The notes beneath the pieces are model-generated. The model had not been told where the DNA came from. It saw only the letters and a list, made by a program, of their open reading frames with translations, and searched no databases. A stretch of DNA of 64,000 nt from NORP23 sp050302475 (GTDB lineage Bacteria > Pseudomonadota > Alphaproteobacteria > Rhodobacterales > Rhodobacteraceae): contig JBNLBF010000004.1 of NCBI GenBank assembly GCA_050302475.1, forward strand, positions 62,001-126,000. Reading direction: 5' to 3'. Of this stretch, positions 43,726 to 53,069 are shown piece by piece. The number at the start of each line of letters is the position of its first letter. The first letter of the stretch is position 1. The position numbers and the translations under genes were made by a program.

Positions 43726-44672
43726 GCTTTCGCGTCCGTTTCGCTTGCTGCGTCCCCCTCGGCTTCTGCCGGCTCGGGTGCAGGTTCGGCTTCGGGTGCA
43801 GGTAGGTCACCTTTGACATGAGGCGGCTGTTTCGTCAGCATCCGCGTCAGGGTGATCAGCTCTTCGCGCAGTTCGGTCCGGTGTGTCACACGGTCCAGGA
43901 TCCCGTGATCCAGCAGATATTCGGAGCGCTGGAACCCTTCGGGCAGTTTTTCGCGGATCGTCTGCTCAATCACGCGCGGCCCGGCAAAACAGATCAGCGC
44001 GTTGGGTTCCGCGATATGGATATCCCCCAGCATCGCGTAAGAGGCGGTAACACCGCCCGTCGTCGGATGCGTCAACACCACGATATAAGGCAGCCCGGCA
44101 TCCTTCACCATTTCGACCGCAACGGTGGAACGCGGCATCTGCATCAAGGACAGGATCCCCTCCTGCATCCTTGCGCCACCCGCCGCGGCGAACAGGATAA
44201 ATGGGGCTTTCAGCTTCACGGCCCGTTCGGCCGCTGCGATGATGGCGTTGCCGACATACATGCCCATAGACCCGCCCATGAAGGAAAAGTCCTGTCCGGC
44301 GCAAACAACTTTCACACCACCCAGATCGCCCTCGGCGACCAGCATGGCCTCTTTTTCGTTAGTTTTCTTGCGGGCTTCGCGCATCCGGTCGGGATAACGT
44401 TTCTGGTCCTTGAAATGCAGCGGATCGGCGAGCGGTTCGGGCACGTCCACCTCGACGAACACACCATTGTCGAACAGCGCGGTAAAGCGGTCGCGGGGTG
44501 TGATATGCATATGGTGGTTACAGTTCGGGCAAGTGTTCAGCGCGTCCGTCAGTTCGCGATGGAACAGCATATTTCCGCATTCTTCACACTTCGTCCACAG
44601 ATTATCCGGCGTTTCGCGGCGCGAAAACAGCGAGTTGATCTTGGGGCGGACGACGTTCGAAATCCAGTTCAT
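43722..44672 (-). CDS. accD: Acetyl-CoA carboxylase carboxyltransferase subunit beta
   Basis: 316 residues. N-terminal zinc ribbon C29, C32, C48, C51 (CEEC...CPNC), then the crotonase-like carboxyltransferase core with GGSMGMYVGNAI, GGARMQEGILSLMQM and HPTTGGVTASYAMLGDI. The C-terminal tail is a low-complexity Ala/Glu/Pro stretch (APEAEPAPEPAEAEGD), common in this group. Makes malonyl-CoA for fatty acid synthesis together with AccA. First gene of accD-folC-tfoX. Confidence 0.96.
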   Translation of the reverse strand: MNWISNVVRPKINSLFSRRETPDNLWTKCEECGNMLFHRELTDALNTCPNCNHHMHITPRDRFTALFDNGVFVEVDVPEPLADPLHFKDQKRYPDRMREARKKTNEKEAMLVAEGDLGGVKVVCAGQDFSFMGGSMGMYVGNAIIAAAERAVKLKAPFILFAAAGGARMQEGILSLMQMPRSTVAVEMVKDAGLPYIVVLTHPTTGGVTASYAMLGDIHIAEPNALICFAGPRVIEQTIREKLPEGFQRSEYLLDHGILDRVTHRTELREELITLTRMLTKQPPHVKGDLPAPEAEPAPEPAEAEGDAASETDAKA

Positions 44673-44729
44673 GGAGGTGCGGACCCTTTTTTAACCTGTT
44701 CCCATCTACCTAATTCACCCCAAGGTGAT

Positions 44730-45641
44730 TCACAAGCGGCGGCGTTTCCAGATCATTAAGAACACGCCATATATCGCCAGCATAAGGATAATCGCCATCA
44801 CCATTCCCGTCGCCGCTTCGGGTGCTTTTGGGTCCATGTCATAAAGGAACAACGAGACTCCGCTAGCCTGACCTCGCACGTTCAGGAAGATGAACACGAT
44901 AATATTATTGGCGAAATGGATGCCCAGCGCCGCCGAAAGATTCCCCAACCTCGCCGTCAGGTCCCCGGCAATGAGGCCAATGGTTCCCGCCACACACATG
45001 ACCAACCAGAAATTATCTCCGAACGTCCCGGGATTGTAATGCAGTGACCCAAACAGGATTGATGGAATCACCAGCCAGACCCAACGCGTTTGAAACCGCG
45101 CGGCGAGCTGTTGTTGCAGGTATCCGCGGAACACCAGTTCCTCGGAAGCGGTTTGCAGAAAGACGACAAATGTTGCCGCGAGGGCGAGGGGCAGCCACGT
45201 GCCAAATGTATGTTGCTGTTGAACCTCATGAGAGGAAAAGGTCAGAATTGCATCAGCGATTCCAAACAGCGCAACGACGATCGCCCCGATCTGCCAATAG
45301 CGCCAGTCAATCCGGCGATCCGGTGAAATCAGCGTCCAGAAACTGCGTTTATGCAGGAAACGGACCACCAGCCACAGTGCCGGGATAATAAAGATGATCA
45401 CACCAACCAATGTGAAGGTCGCAAAAACAGACGTTCCTTGTTGCAACATGAACAACAACCGAAAGCCCGAACCCGTTGATCGCAATTCGCCAATCAGTAC
45501 GACGAGCGAGGACAAGCCAAGCGTAAGCCCAAGGAACACAATGGAGACCAGCGCGAATCCCAGCAGCGTCCGCCACCACTCCGAGCGCGCGCGCGCCGGT
45601 TCGACATAGGCGTCAAACGCCGGGGGGTATTTGGTTGGCAT
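44730..45641 (-). CDS. CPBP-family intramembrane protease-like protein
   Basis: 303 residues from ATG 45641 (ribosome site GAGGACTCC); the longer upstream frame has no support. About eight hydrophobic helices. CPBP motifs: TASEELVFRGYLQQ (EExxxR), a histidine in SLHYNPG and ALGIHFANN. Homologues are intramembrane glutamyl endopeptidases that cut prenylated or other membrane proteins; the substrate here is unknown. Divergent from ilvD across 123 bp. Confidence 0.88.
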   Translation of the reverse strand: MPTKYPPAFDAYVEPARARSEWWRTLLGFALVSIVFLGLTLGLSSLVVLIGELRSTGSGFRLLFMLQQGTSVFATFTLVGVIIFIIPALWLVVRFLHKRSFWTLISPDRRIDWRYWQIGAIVVALFGIADAILTFSSHEVQQQHTFGTWLPLALAATFVVFLQTASEELVFRGYLQQQLAARFQTRWVWLVIPSILFGSLHYNPGTFGDNFWLVMCVAGTIGLIAGDLTARLGNLSAALGIHFANNIIVFIFLNVRGQASGVSLFLYDMDPKAPEAATGMVMAIILMLAIYGVFLMIWKRRRL

Positions 45642-45764
45642 GGAGTCCTCGCGATCTGCTCCGGCGGAACTTATCAGGGGAAAAATCTGCCCGCAACGCT
45701 TGAGAATCCCGATCCGCTTGCCTAAGGATTGTCCCAGCCACGTCTTAGGGGGAGTAACCAGCAG

Positions 45765-47498
45765 ATGACGACCGCAAAATTTGACAAATCCAAATGGCCC
45801 AGCCGCCATGTAACCGAAGGTCCGGCACGGGCGCCGCATCGTTCGTATCTATACGCGATGGGCCTGTCGGAGGAAGAAATTCATCGCCCCCTGATCGGCG
45901 TCGCCACCTGCTGGAACGAAGCAGCCCCCTGTAACATCGCGCTGAACCGTCAGGCACAGGCCGTGAAACTGGGCGTGAAAGCCGCCGCAGGTACGCCACG
46001 CGAATTCACCACCATCACCGTCACCGACGGGATCGCGATGGGGCACGAGGGGATGCGATCCTCGCTCGCCAGCCGCGAGGCAATCGCTGACACGGTCGAA
46101 CTGACGATGCGTGGCCATAGCTATGACGCGATTGTGGGTCTGGCCGGGTGTGACAAATCCCTGCCCGGCATGATGATGGCGATGGTTCGCCTGAACACGC
46201 CATCCGTTTTCATGTACGGCGGCTCGATCTTGCCGGGTCGGCATAACGGCCATGACGTGACCGTTCAGGACGTGTTCGAGGCAGTCGGTCAGCAGCAAGC
46301 AGGCACATTGTCCAATTGCGAGCTGGAAAAGCTGGAAAGGGTTGCATGCCCGTCGGCTGGCGCTTGCGGCGGTCAGTTTACCGCCAACACCATGGCCTGT
46401 GTGTCCGAAGCCATTGGCCTCGCGCTGATGAATTCCGCCGGTGCACCTGCGCCCTATGAAAGTCGCGATCAGTATGGCGAGGCCTCGGGCCGCGCCGTTA
46501 TGAACCTTATCGAGAAAAACATTCGGGCGCGGGACATCGTCACCAAGGAAGCGCTGATCAACGCCGCACGTGTTGTGGCGGCGACAGGTGGGTCCACGAA
46601 TGCGGGCCTGCATTTGCCCGCGATTGCGCATGAAGCCGGGATTGATTTCACGCTGGACGATGTTTGCGACATTTTCAACGACACACCGTATTTCGTCGAT
46701 CTGAAACCGGGTGGGCAGTATGTTGCCAAGGATCTTTACGAAGTCGGCGGCGTCCCCGTCGTCCTGAAAGAACTGCGTAAAGCCGGTCTGATCCATGAGG
46801 ATTGCATGACCGCCTCCGGCCGCACCATGGGTGAAGAGCTGGACATGATCGAAGGCGATGCCGACGGCAAAGTGATCTATCCGATCTCTGCCCCCTTGTC
46901 GAAAACCGGCGGGGTCACGGGCCTGAAAGGCAACCTCGCCCCCGATGGCGCGATTGTTAAGGTCGCGGGTATGAGCGACGAGCAGTTGGTCTTCACCGGT
47001 CCGGCCCGCGTGTTCGAATGCGAGGAAGACGCCTTCGCCGCCGTGCAGAAGCGCGAGTATGAGGAAGGCGAGGTTATCGTCATCCGCAACGAAGGTCCCG
47101 CTGGCGGACCCGGGATGCGCGAAATGCTGGCAACCACCGCAGCCCTGTCGGGCCAAGGCATGGGCAAGAAAGTCGCGCTGATCACCGACGGTCGATTCAG
47201 CGGTGCCACACGTGGGTTCTGTGTCGGCCATGTCGGGCCAGAGGCTGCGCATGGCGGACCGATTGCTATGTTGCGCGATGGGGACTCGATCACGCTGAAC
47301 GCGCTGACCGGGGAAATCTCCGTCGATCTTTCGGATGAGGAACTCGCTGAACGCAAGAAAGGCTGGAACGGTCCGCGCGACACGATCTATGCCTCGGGTG
47401 CGCTGTGGAAATATGCGCAGCAGGTGGGATCGGCACGGCTTGGTGCGGTAACCCATCCCGGTGGCAAAATGGAAAAGCATGTCTATGCGGACCTTTAA
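45765..47498 (+). CDS. ilvD: Dihydroxy-acid dehydratase
   Basis: 577 residues from ATG 45765 with ribosome site AGGGGGAG. Converts 2,3-dihydroxy-isovalerate (or -3-methylvalerate) to the 2-oxo acid in branched-chain amino acid synthesis. Fe-S ligands in APCNIAL, GLAGCDKSLPG and SAGACGGQFTANTM; catalytic region ITDGRFSGATRGFCVGHVGPEAA. Distinguishable from the sugar-acid dehydratase at 38496 by these motifs and by its genomic position. The end overlaps the next gene's start. Confidence 0.96.
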   Translation: MTTAKFDKSKWPSRHVTEGPARAPHRSYLYAMGLSEEEIHRPLIGVATCWNEAAPCNIALNRQAQAVKLGVKAAAGTPREFTTITVTDGIAMGHEGMRSSLASREAIADTVELTMRGHSYDAIVGLAGCDKSLPGMMMAMVRLNTPSVFMYGGSILPGRHNGHDVTVQDVFEAVGQQQAGTLSNCELEKLERVACPSAGACGGQFTANTMACVSEAIGLALMNSAGAPAPYESRDQYGEASGRAVMNLIEKNIRARDIVTKEALINAARVVAATGGSTNAGLHLPAIAHEAGIDFTLDDVCDIFNDTPYFVDLKPGGQYVAKDLYEVGGVPVVLKELRKAGLIHEDCMTASGRTMGEELDMIEGDADGKVIYPISAPLSKTGGVTGLKGNLAPDGAIVKVAGMSDEQLVFTGPARVFECEEDAFAAVQKREYEEGEVIVIRNEGPAGGPGMREMLATTAALSGQGMGKKVALITDGRFSGATRGFCVGHVGPEAAHGGPIAMLRDGDSITLNALTGEISVDLSDEELAERKKGWNGPRDTIYASGALWKYAQQVGSARLGAVTHPGGKMEKHVYADL

Positions 47499-48150
47499 GG
47501 GTCAAATCAGGGGCGGCGCGGTTGCCGCCCTTTTGGTTCTGATCGGCTGCGCGGGCGGACAGGAACATCTGTCACCCGGTATTGATCCGGTGCCGCGTGC
47601 GGTATCGGTCACCGCCGGAGGTGCGCCACTAACCATCGCCGCCCCTCAAGGGTTTTGCGTGGATCGCGCAACAATTGATGAAAACCCGAATGGCGTGTTT
47701 ATGTTCCTTTCGGACTGCCATATTCAGGAAAATGGCCGTGGTGCGCGCACACCGATCACCGCAATCCTGACCGCGAGCGTTTCGCCCACCGGTCTGCCAG
47801 GGGTAGAACAAGGGTTGAAACCCGCGCTAACCGCCCTCGCGCGGTTCCTTGAAACGCCTGTCGGGACCTTTACGCTGTCGAAAAGCAATGTCGAAGGTGC
47901 GGTGAGCATCCTGCAATCCAAACAATCCGAACGTGCGCTTTATCTGTTGATCGAGGACGCCGCCTTTGTGGACGACGCCGGGGCTTCCAACCGGTTTTGG
48001 CGGGCCTTTACCGAAGTTAACGGTCGCCTCGTCGCCCTGTCTGTCACGGGCTATAAGGATAACGATCCGGAAGAGGAACGCGCTCTTCGGATTATCCGTG
48101 CCTTCATGCAGGCAACGTTGGATGCGAACCAGATGGTGGTCAGTCAGTAA
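47479..48150 (+). CDS. Putative lipoprotein
   Basis: 223 residues from ATG 47479 (GGAAAAGC five bases upstream); ATG 47485 is an alternative. Signal sequence with lipobox LIGC (cysteine about residue 24), then a periplasmic domain: PQGFCVDRATIDENPNG opens it, with a second cysteine in FLSDCH. No family recognised. It starts inside the ilvD end and its TAA overlaps the next ATG by one base (TAATG), so it is transcribed with both. Confidence 0.75.
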   Translation: MSMRTFKGQIRGGAVAALLVLIGCAGGQEHLSPGIDPVPRAVSVTAGGAPLTIAAPQGFCVDRATIDENPNGVFMFLSDCHIQENGRGARTPITAILTASVSPTGLPGVEQGLKPALTALARFLETPVGTFTLSKSNVEGAVSILQSKQSERALYLLIEDAAFVDDAGASNRFWRAFTEVNGRLVALSVTGYKDNDPEEERALRIIRAFMQATLDANQMVVSQ

Positions 48151-48746
48151 TGCTCAAACCCCGGAAATCAGATCCCAGAAGCTTCAGTATCGAGGTCCCG
48201 GCGGGCTTCGCCCTGCCACCAAAAACCCAGTGGGGCTACACGCCGAAACTTTGGGAACATAACCTTGATACAGGTATCTCCGGCAATATTTTGACGGGCA
48301 CCGAGCTCGCCCCGCGAGTCACGCTGCATCATGACGGCGATGATAATGATATTTCCATAAATGCCGGCGCGGCAGAGGGCAGCATGTCTTTCGACATCCG
48401 CAAGTTTCCGGGCAGCTTCCTGTCGGTAGCCTTCGGGTTTCCGGAAGAGGACGCCAAAGCCGTCCGTCGCAACAATCTGATCCGAATTGCCGTGGACTCG
48501 GAAGCAGCTGAGCCTTTTCAGGCCTATGCCCGTCTCAACCTGCGACATGGCCCGAACAATGAACAGATCGTACGCATGCTGGATATCGGTCATGATGGTT
48601 TCGCGGAGTTCGACATTTTCTACACGGAATTCGAACCAAACCGCGCGTCCGATGCCTGGGTCGACCTGATTATTAATGAACCCGAGGGAAAGAATTTCAC
48701 GATCAATCAGGTGGTTATTTTGCGCAGGGTGCGCGCCACGCTTTAG
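48150..48746 (+). CDS. Hypothetical protein, possibly DUF6478-like
   Basis: 198 residues, no signal peptide or membrane helix. Predicted beta-rich: GTELAPRVTLHHDGDDNDI, FDIRKFPGSFLSVAFGFP and ARLNLRHGPNNEQI. The C-terminal pattern (FDIFYTEFEPNRASDAWVDL) resembles a Rhodobacteraceae-specific uncharacterised family (DUF6478 in my memory), but I am not certain. Coupled by a one-base overlap to the lipoprotein gene. Confidence 0.7.
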   Translation: MLKPRKSDPRSFSIEVPAGFALPPKTQWGYTPKLWEHNLDTGISGNILTGTELAPRVTLHHDGDDNDISINAGAAEGSMSFDIRKFPGSFLSVAFGFPEEDAKAVRRNNLIRIAVDSEAAEPFQAYARLNLRHGPNNEQIVRMLDIGHDGFAEFDIFYTEFEPNRASDAWVDLIINEPEGKNFTINQVVILRRVRATL

Positions 48747-48810
48747 GAAACACTTGATCGGCGGAATCGCCCCGACTAGGGTTTGCCAAACCATCAATCG
48801 GGGATTTGGT

Positions 48811-49995
48811 ATGGCATTTTCATTGAAGACTTCCGCATTACTTCTTGGCCTCCTGGCTGGCAGTACGGCAAATGCACAATCTGTGCCGTGTGGCGGGGAC
48901 TGGGGCAGTTTCATCGCCAATTTGGGGGCTGAGGCTGCGCAGCGTGGAATCAATCAGAACGCTATCAATGCAACCCTGTCAGGCGCGCGGCTGGATCAAT
49001 CGGTCCTGAATCGTGATCGGGCGCAAGGGGTATTCAAACAGACATTCCTCGAATTTTCGCAACGCTCAGTATCCGGTTACCGGATGAATAACGGTGCGGC
49101 GAATATGCAGAAATTCGCCTCCGTCTTTCAGCGCGCTTACGACCAGTTTGGCGTCCCGCCCGAGGTAATTACCGCCTTTTGGGCGCTGGAAACCGATTTC
49201 GGCGCGGTGCAGGGGGATTTCAACACGGTGAACGCGCTGGTGACGCTGGCCTATGACTGCCGCCGCCCGCATTTGTTCCGCCCACAGATTTTTGCCGCGA
49301 TGGAACTGGTCGCGCATGGTGATCTGGACCCCCGCAACACGACCGGCGCATGGGCTGGTGAAATTGGCATGGTCCAGATGCTGCCCCACGACATACTGAC
49401 CAAAGGAATCGACGGGGATGGCGATGGCCATGTGACGCTGAAAACCTCTGCTCCGGACGCGATCATGACGGCGGCGAACATGATCAGCTCGCTCGGCTGG
49501 CGCCCGCGTGAACCCTGGTTAATCGAGGTCAGCGTGCCGCAAAACATTCCCTGGCAGCAATCCGGGCTACACACGAGACTGCCGGTGCAGCAATGGACGC
49601 AGATGGGAATCACAGCGCGCAACGGAAATATGCCATCGTCAGGTCAGGCGTCTTTGCTTGCGCCGCAAGGGCGGCTGGGGCCGACTTTCCTCGCCTTTCC
49701 GAATTACGATGTCTATCTGGAATGGAACCAAAGCTTCATTTATTCCACTACCGCAGCCTATTTTGCCACCCGTCTGGGCGGGGCGCAGCGTTATAATGCG
49801 GGAAACCCGGAACCGGGGTTAAGCGACAGCCAGATGCGCCGCCTGCAGGAGATTTTGCAGTCACGCGGCTATGATGTCGGTGCAATCGATGGGATCCTCG
49901 GGAGCCGCACCCGGGATGCCGTTCAGGCCGAACAGCAAAGGTTGGGCATGCCCGCAGATGCGTGGCCGACGCAGGCGCTTCTGAACAGATATTGA
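48811..49995 (+). CDS. Lytic murein transglycosylase (MltB-type) with peptidoglycan-binding domain
   Basis: 394 residues from ATG 48811. Signal peptide ending STANAQ. The catalytic domain (about 25-325) has the glutamate in FWALETDFGAVQGDF, the GEIGMVQMLPHDIL segment and FLAFPNYDVYLEWNQS. A C-terminal peptidoglycan-binding domain (about 335-392) has LQEILQSRGYDVGAIDGILG and RTRDAVQAEQ. It cuts glycan strands to 1,6-anhydromuramoyl products in the periplasm during wall turnover. Confidence 0.93.
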   Translation: MAFSLKTSALLLGLLAGSTANAQSVPCGGDWGSFIANLGAEAAQRGINQNAINATLSGARLDQSVLNRDRAQGVFKQTFLEFSQRSVSGYRMNNGAANMQKFASVFQRAYDQFGVPPEVITAFWALETDFGAVQGDFNTVNALVTLAYDCRRPHLFRPQIFAAMELVAHGDLDPRNTTGAWAGEIGMVQMLPHDILTKGIDGDGDGHVTLKTSAPDAIMTAANMISSLGWRPREPWLIEVSVPQNIPWQQSGLHTRLPVQQWTQMGITARNGNMPSSGQASLLAPQGRLGPTFLAFPNYDVYLEWNQSFIYSTTAAYFATRLGGAQRYNAGNPEPGLSDSQMRRLQEILQSRGYDVGAIDGILGSRTRDAVQAEQQRLGMPADAWPTQALLNRY

Positions 49996-50012
49996 CGGTA
50001 AAGGTCCCGGTT

Positions 50013-50552
50013 TTAGGGCAGGTCGTCATATTTGCGCAAATCGCGCTCCAGATTGCGGATTTCCCGGCGGATCGCGCGCAGCTGGCTTAGTAAGGATTGT
50101 TGCAAAGCCAGCTGCTCGGGTGTCAGCTCTCCGGTGAATTCCGTGGCTAGGCGGTGGAGGACGTCGTCTTCTACGTCCTCCAGATCGTCAATTTCATCTG
50201 AAATCTCCGCAAACCTCCGACCATAGAAATTCGCCAGTCGCAGATAGTCCCGATTCGCCTCGCAAACCGGACTTAAGTCCCGACCACGACGCCCGACCGC
50301 ATAGGCATTTTCCGGCGTGCAATATTCCTGCAACCCGGCTTCACGAGCAGCTCGCCATTCCTCCACATCCGGTGATATGCCAAATTCTGCACAGGCTTCG
50401 ATATGCTGGTTAATATAGCTCAGTAACTGCCCATTCGCCCCGTCACGATACCCGATGGAGGCCCAGTCTCCGCCGCGGCATGAATCCTCGGACAAGCTTG
50501 CGCATGAGGCGAGGATTGGCAAAATTGCCACAAAAAATAACCTGCGAACCAT
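50013..50552 (-). CDS. DUF2799-type lipoprotein
   Basis: 179 residues from ATG 50552. Lipobox ILASC (cysteine at about residue 17). The domain shows GGDWASIGYRDGANGQ, EACAEFGISPDVEEW, YCTPENAYAVGRRG and FYGRRFAEI, the DUF2799 pattern, and ends in a coiled coil (about 115-175). Function unknown; outer-membrane or periplasmic location. Divergent from the PAP2 gene, convergent with the lytic transglycosylase. Confidence 0.85.
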   Translation of the reverse strand: MVRRLFFVAILPILASCASLSEDSCRGGDWASIGYRDGANGQLLSYINQHIEACAEFGISPDVEEWRAAREAGLQEYCTPENAYAVGRRGRDLSPVCEANRDYLRLANFYGRRFAEISDEIDDLEDVEDDVLHRLATEFTGELTPEQLALQQSLLSQLRAIRREIRNLERDLRKYDDLP

Positions 50553-50665
50553 CGGTTTAGACCTCACTTTTGCCATATAATCCTGTAATACAGCCCAAGA
50601 ATAAGCAACTTTTAAGGAAATTCCCAAGAAAGTTATTCATAACGGGAACGCAAAAGAACGTGTAA

Positions 50666-51430
50666 ATGAGTATTTCATGGCGGCAATCCGGGTGGATATT
50701 GGTGAGTTCAATCGCCTTTTTCACCGTGCTGTTTCTAAACTTTCCGGAAATCGACCTCTGGTTTTCCGCGATGTATTTCAATGGTGACTTCGCCCTTCGC
50801 GACAACACCACTTATGAATTCATCCGCTATATTTTCATCGATGGCCTTAAGATTCTTGCCATCGTCAGTGTGATTCTTCTGATTTACAGCGCGTTGATCG
50901 GTCGCGGGCGGAATGTTCCCATTCAGGTCTGGGCTTATGTGGTGGCAACGTTCATCACCGGCCCGATCATCATGACCAACGGGATATTCAAATCCTACTG
51001 GGGTCGCGCCCGACCGGCGGAGATCCAATATTTTGGCGGCAGCAGCGATTTCACCCCGCCGATCCTGATCGCTGATCAGTGCGAGAAGAACTGCTCCTTT
51101 GTTTCGGGCGAGGGCAGCGCCATCGCAACCTTCATCATCGTCTTCGCCGTTGTTATCTGGCCCAACCTGAGCCGGCGCTGGAAGGCCGCGGTGCTTTATG
51201 CCGGTTTACCCGCCTGTATCATTGGCATTTCCCTCAGGATCATGACGGGGCGGCACTTTCTGTCTGACACGATCTTTGCCGTGCTGTTCTGCGCCGTCAT
51301 CGCGTGGGCATTTTTCCATATTTTCGACATGCAGCTTTACCGCAAGTCGCTGACCTGGCAGGCGTTTAAGAAGGATCTGTTAAAGCTGAAGCCCGGCCAC
51401 AACCGCAGCGTCTCCGGGACTGGCGAGTAA
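50666..51430 (+). CDS. PAP2-family membrane phosphatase
   Basis: 254 residues, about six membrane helices. Phosphatase motifs: KSYWGRARP (K109-P117, the KxxxxxxRP motif), SFVSGEGS (145-151) and RIMTGRHFLSD (R191, H197, D201). The second motif has glutamate where classic PAP2 enzymes have histidine (PSGH); similar SGE variants occur, to my knowledge, in alphaproteobacterial lipid phosphatases of the LpxE/PgpB type. Likely removes phosphate from a lipid (lipid A, phosphatidylglycerol phosphate or undecaprenyl diphosphate). Its last 51 bases overlap the Nudix gene on the other strand. Confidence 0.88.
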   Translation: MSISWRQSGWILVSSIAFFTVLFLNFPEIDLWFSAMYFNGDFALRDNTTYEFIRYIFIDGLKILAIVSVILLIYSALIGRGRNVPIQVWAYVVATFITGPIIMTNGIFKSYWGRARPAEIQYFGGSSDFTPPILIADQCEKNCSFVSGEGSAIATFIIVFAVVIWPNLSRRWKAAVLYAGLPACIIGISLRIMTGRHFLSDTIFAVLFCAVIAWAFFHIFDMQLYRKSLTWQAFKKDLLKLKPGHNRSVSGTGE

Positions 51431-51811
51431 GGCCACCGCGTCGCGGGGGGACATCCAGACCTCCGTATGATGGGCTTCCGTCGGGGCGGAGCGTTGCAGC
51501 ACCGGGTGGCATAAATAAATATGACACAGTTTGCGCGCCCACAAATCATAGTCGGGCATGTAGGTGAACCGTTGATATGTGGTCAGCTTGCGAACGGGGG
51601 CGATGACCCAGCCGGTTTCCTCGCGCACCTCACGATGGAGCGCCTGTAGCGGACTTTCGCCGGGATCAATCCCGCCGCCGGGCAACTGGAATTCATTCAC
51701 GTCAGATTGCTCTTCGGTCACCAACAGCGACCGGCCCGACAGGATAACGGCATAGGCTCCCGGCCTGTCCCGATATGTCTGTCCGCGTTTAATCTGCCCA
51801 AAACGTCTCAT
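51380..51811 (-). CDS. Nudix hydrolase
   Basis: 143 residues with a complete Nudix box GGIDPGESPLQALHREVREE followed by TGW. Hydrolyses a nucleoside diphosphate linked to another group; substrate unknown. The ribosome site is weak. The 3' end overlaps the convergent PAP2 gene by 51 bases. It precedes nothing on its strand until the sigma gene, which ends 32 bases upstream of its start, so it may be transcribed with the ECF genes. Confidence 0.9.
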   Translation of the reverse strand: MRRFGQIKRGQTYRDRPGAYAVILSGRSLLVTEEQSDVNEFQLPGGGIDPGESPLQALHREVREETGWVIAPVRKLTTYQRFTYMPDYDLWARKLCHIYLCHPVLQRSAPTEAHHTEVWMSPRDAVALLASPGDAAVVAGLQL

Positions 51812-51842
51812 GTCGTCTGTCTGGCATATCCTTCACAGGGTT

Positions 51843-53069
51843 TCACGCGATTTTCGCGAGCCGTGCGATCAGAAACGCCTTTTCGGCCTCGTTCTTGCTC
51901 AATTGGATCGCCTGATCATAAGCCACCGCTGCCTCCGCCCGCCGATGCAATCGTGCCAGTAAATCTGCCCGCGCCGCATGATAGGGCTGGTAACCCGACA
52001 GGGCATCGCCCAGCGCTTCGACCGCATCAAGCGCATCTTCCGCCGGACCCACTTGCGCCATCGCCACCGCCCGGTTCAACGCGACAACCGGCGAACCGGT
52101 ATATCGGTAGAGCGCCGCGTAAAGATGCAGAATTTGTGGCCAGTCTGTTGCCTCCCAAGACGGTGAACTTGCATGCAGTGCCCCTATCGCCGCCTGTATC
52201 TGATACGGTCCGGGTTGCGCTTTTTTCATCACCGCCAGCAGGAAAGCCTGCGCGGAATCAATTGCCGCATGATCCCACAACCCCCGATCCTGTTCCTCCA
52301 GTGAAACCAGCGCGCCATCAGCATCGACCCGTGCCAATCGGCGCGCATGGTGTAGCCGCATCAGCGCCAGCAGGCCACCCGCCTCTGCGTCCGGTAACAG
52401 GCGGAACAGGATATCTGCCAGCCGGATTGCCTCGTTTGCGAGATCTTCGCGGGTCAGGGACTGTCCTTCGAAAGCCGTATAGCTTTCGTTATAAATCAAA
52501 TAGATAACCGAAAGAACGGACTGTAACCGGTCAGCAATATCTTCAGTTTCCGGAAGCTTATAGCTGATCCCCGCATCCCGGATTTTTGCCTTTGCCCGTG
52601 TCAATCGCTGGTTCATTGTGGTTTCGGATGTCAGGAAAGCCCGCGCGATTTCTCTCGCTGTCAGGCCACATAAGGTGCGCAATGTCAGGGCCACGCGGGC
52701 CTCTTCAGACAAGGCCGGGTGGCAGCAAGTGAAGATCAGGCGCAAGCGCTCGTCAAGGATGGTGTGATCCGTTTCGGACATTTCGTCCTCCTCCGCCAGA
52801 AGGCGGATTGTGTGTTCAGCCTGTTCGGATTGCCGTGTTTTTGCCCGGCGCAGGCGGTCGATCGCGCGCCGTCGGGCAACGGTCAGCAGCCACGCACCGC
52901 CATTGTCCGGGACGCCGCGATCAGGCCAGACCCGTGCGGCTTCGGTCATGGCATCGGCAAAGGCTTCTTCCGCCAGATCGAAATCACGTAGCGTCGCGAT
53001 CAGAGCTGCCAGCACCCGCCCGGATTCCTGCCGGAATATCCGGGCGAGCGCAGTATCAGCGTCAGCCAA
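51843..53069 (-). CDS. ECF sigma factor with TPR-like C-terminal extension (ECF42-like)
   Basis: 408 residues from a TTG at 53069 whose start overlaps the DGPF gene stop; the frame is open to ATG 53111, but family members start near ADADTALARIFRQESGRVLA. Sigma region 2 (about 8-75) with AWLLTVARRRAIDRLRR, region 4 (about 110-165) with LRTLCGLTAREIARAFLTSE. A long helical extension (about 175-408) follows with YLIYNESYTAF and TPR-like repeats (VALNRAVAMAQVGPAEDALD, AEAAVAYDQAIQLSKNE). This extension and the DGPF partner define the ECF42 group, which has no anti-sigma factor. Confidence 0.88.
   Translation of the reverse strand: MADADTALARIFRQESGRVLAALIATLRDFDLAEEAFADAMTEAARVWPDRGVPDNGGAWLLTVARRRAIDRLRRAKTRQSEQAEHTIRLLAEEDEMSETDHTILDERLRLIFTCCHPALSEEARVALTLRTLCGLTAREIARAFLTSETTMNQRLTRAKAKIRDAGISYKLPETEDIADRLQSVLSVIYLIYNESYTAFEGQSLTREDLANEAIRLADILFRLLPDAEAGGLLALMRLHHARRLARVDADGALVSLEEQDRGLWDHAAIDSAQAFLLAVMKKAQPGPYQIQAAIGALHASSPSWEATDWPQILHLYAALYRYTGSPVVALNRAVAMAQVGPAEDALDAVEALGDALSGYQPYHAARADLLARLHRRAEAAVAYDQAIQLSKNEAEKAFLIARLAKIA

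Noticed and set aside
45849..47480. 543-codon open frame on the minus strand
   Set aside because: Shadow of ilvD; the plus-strand product has all dehydratase motifs and this one has none.
38496..47498. The two IlvD/Edd genes as duplicates of one another
   Set aside because: Their motifs and lengths place them in different subfamilies (sugar-acid versus branched-chain dehydratase); no recent duplication is seen.
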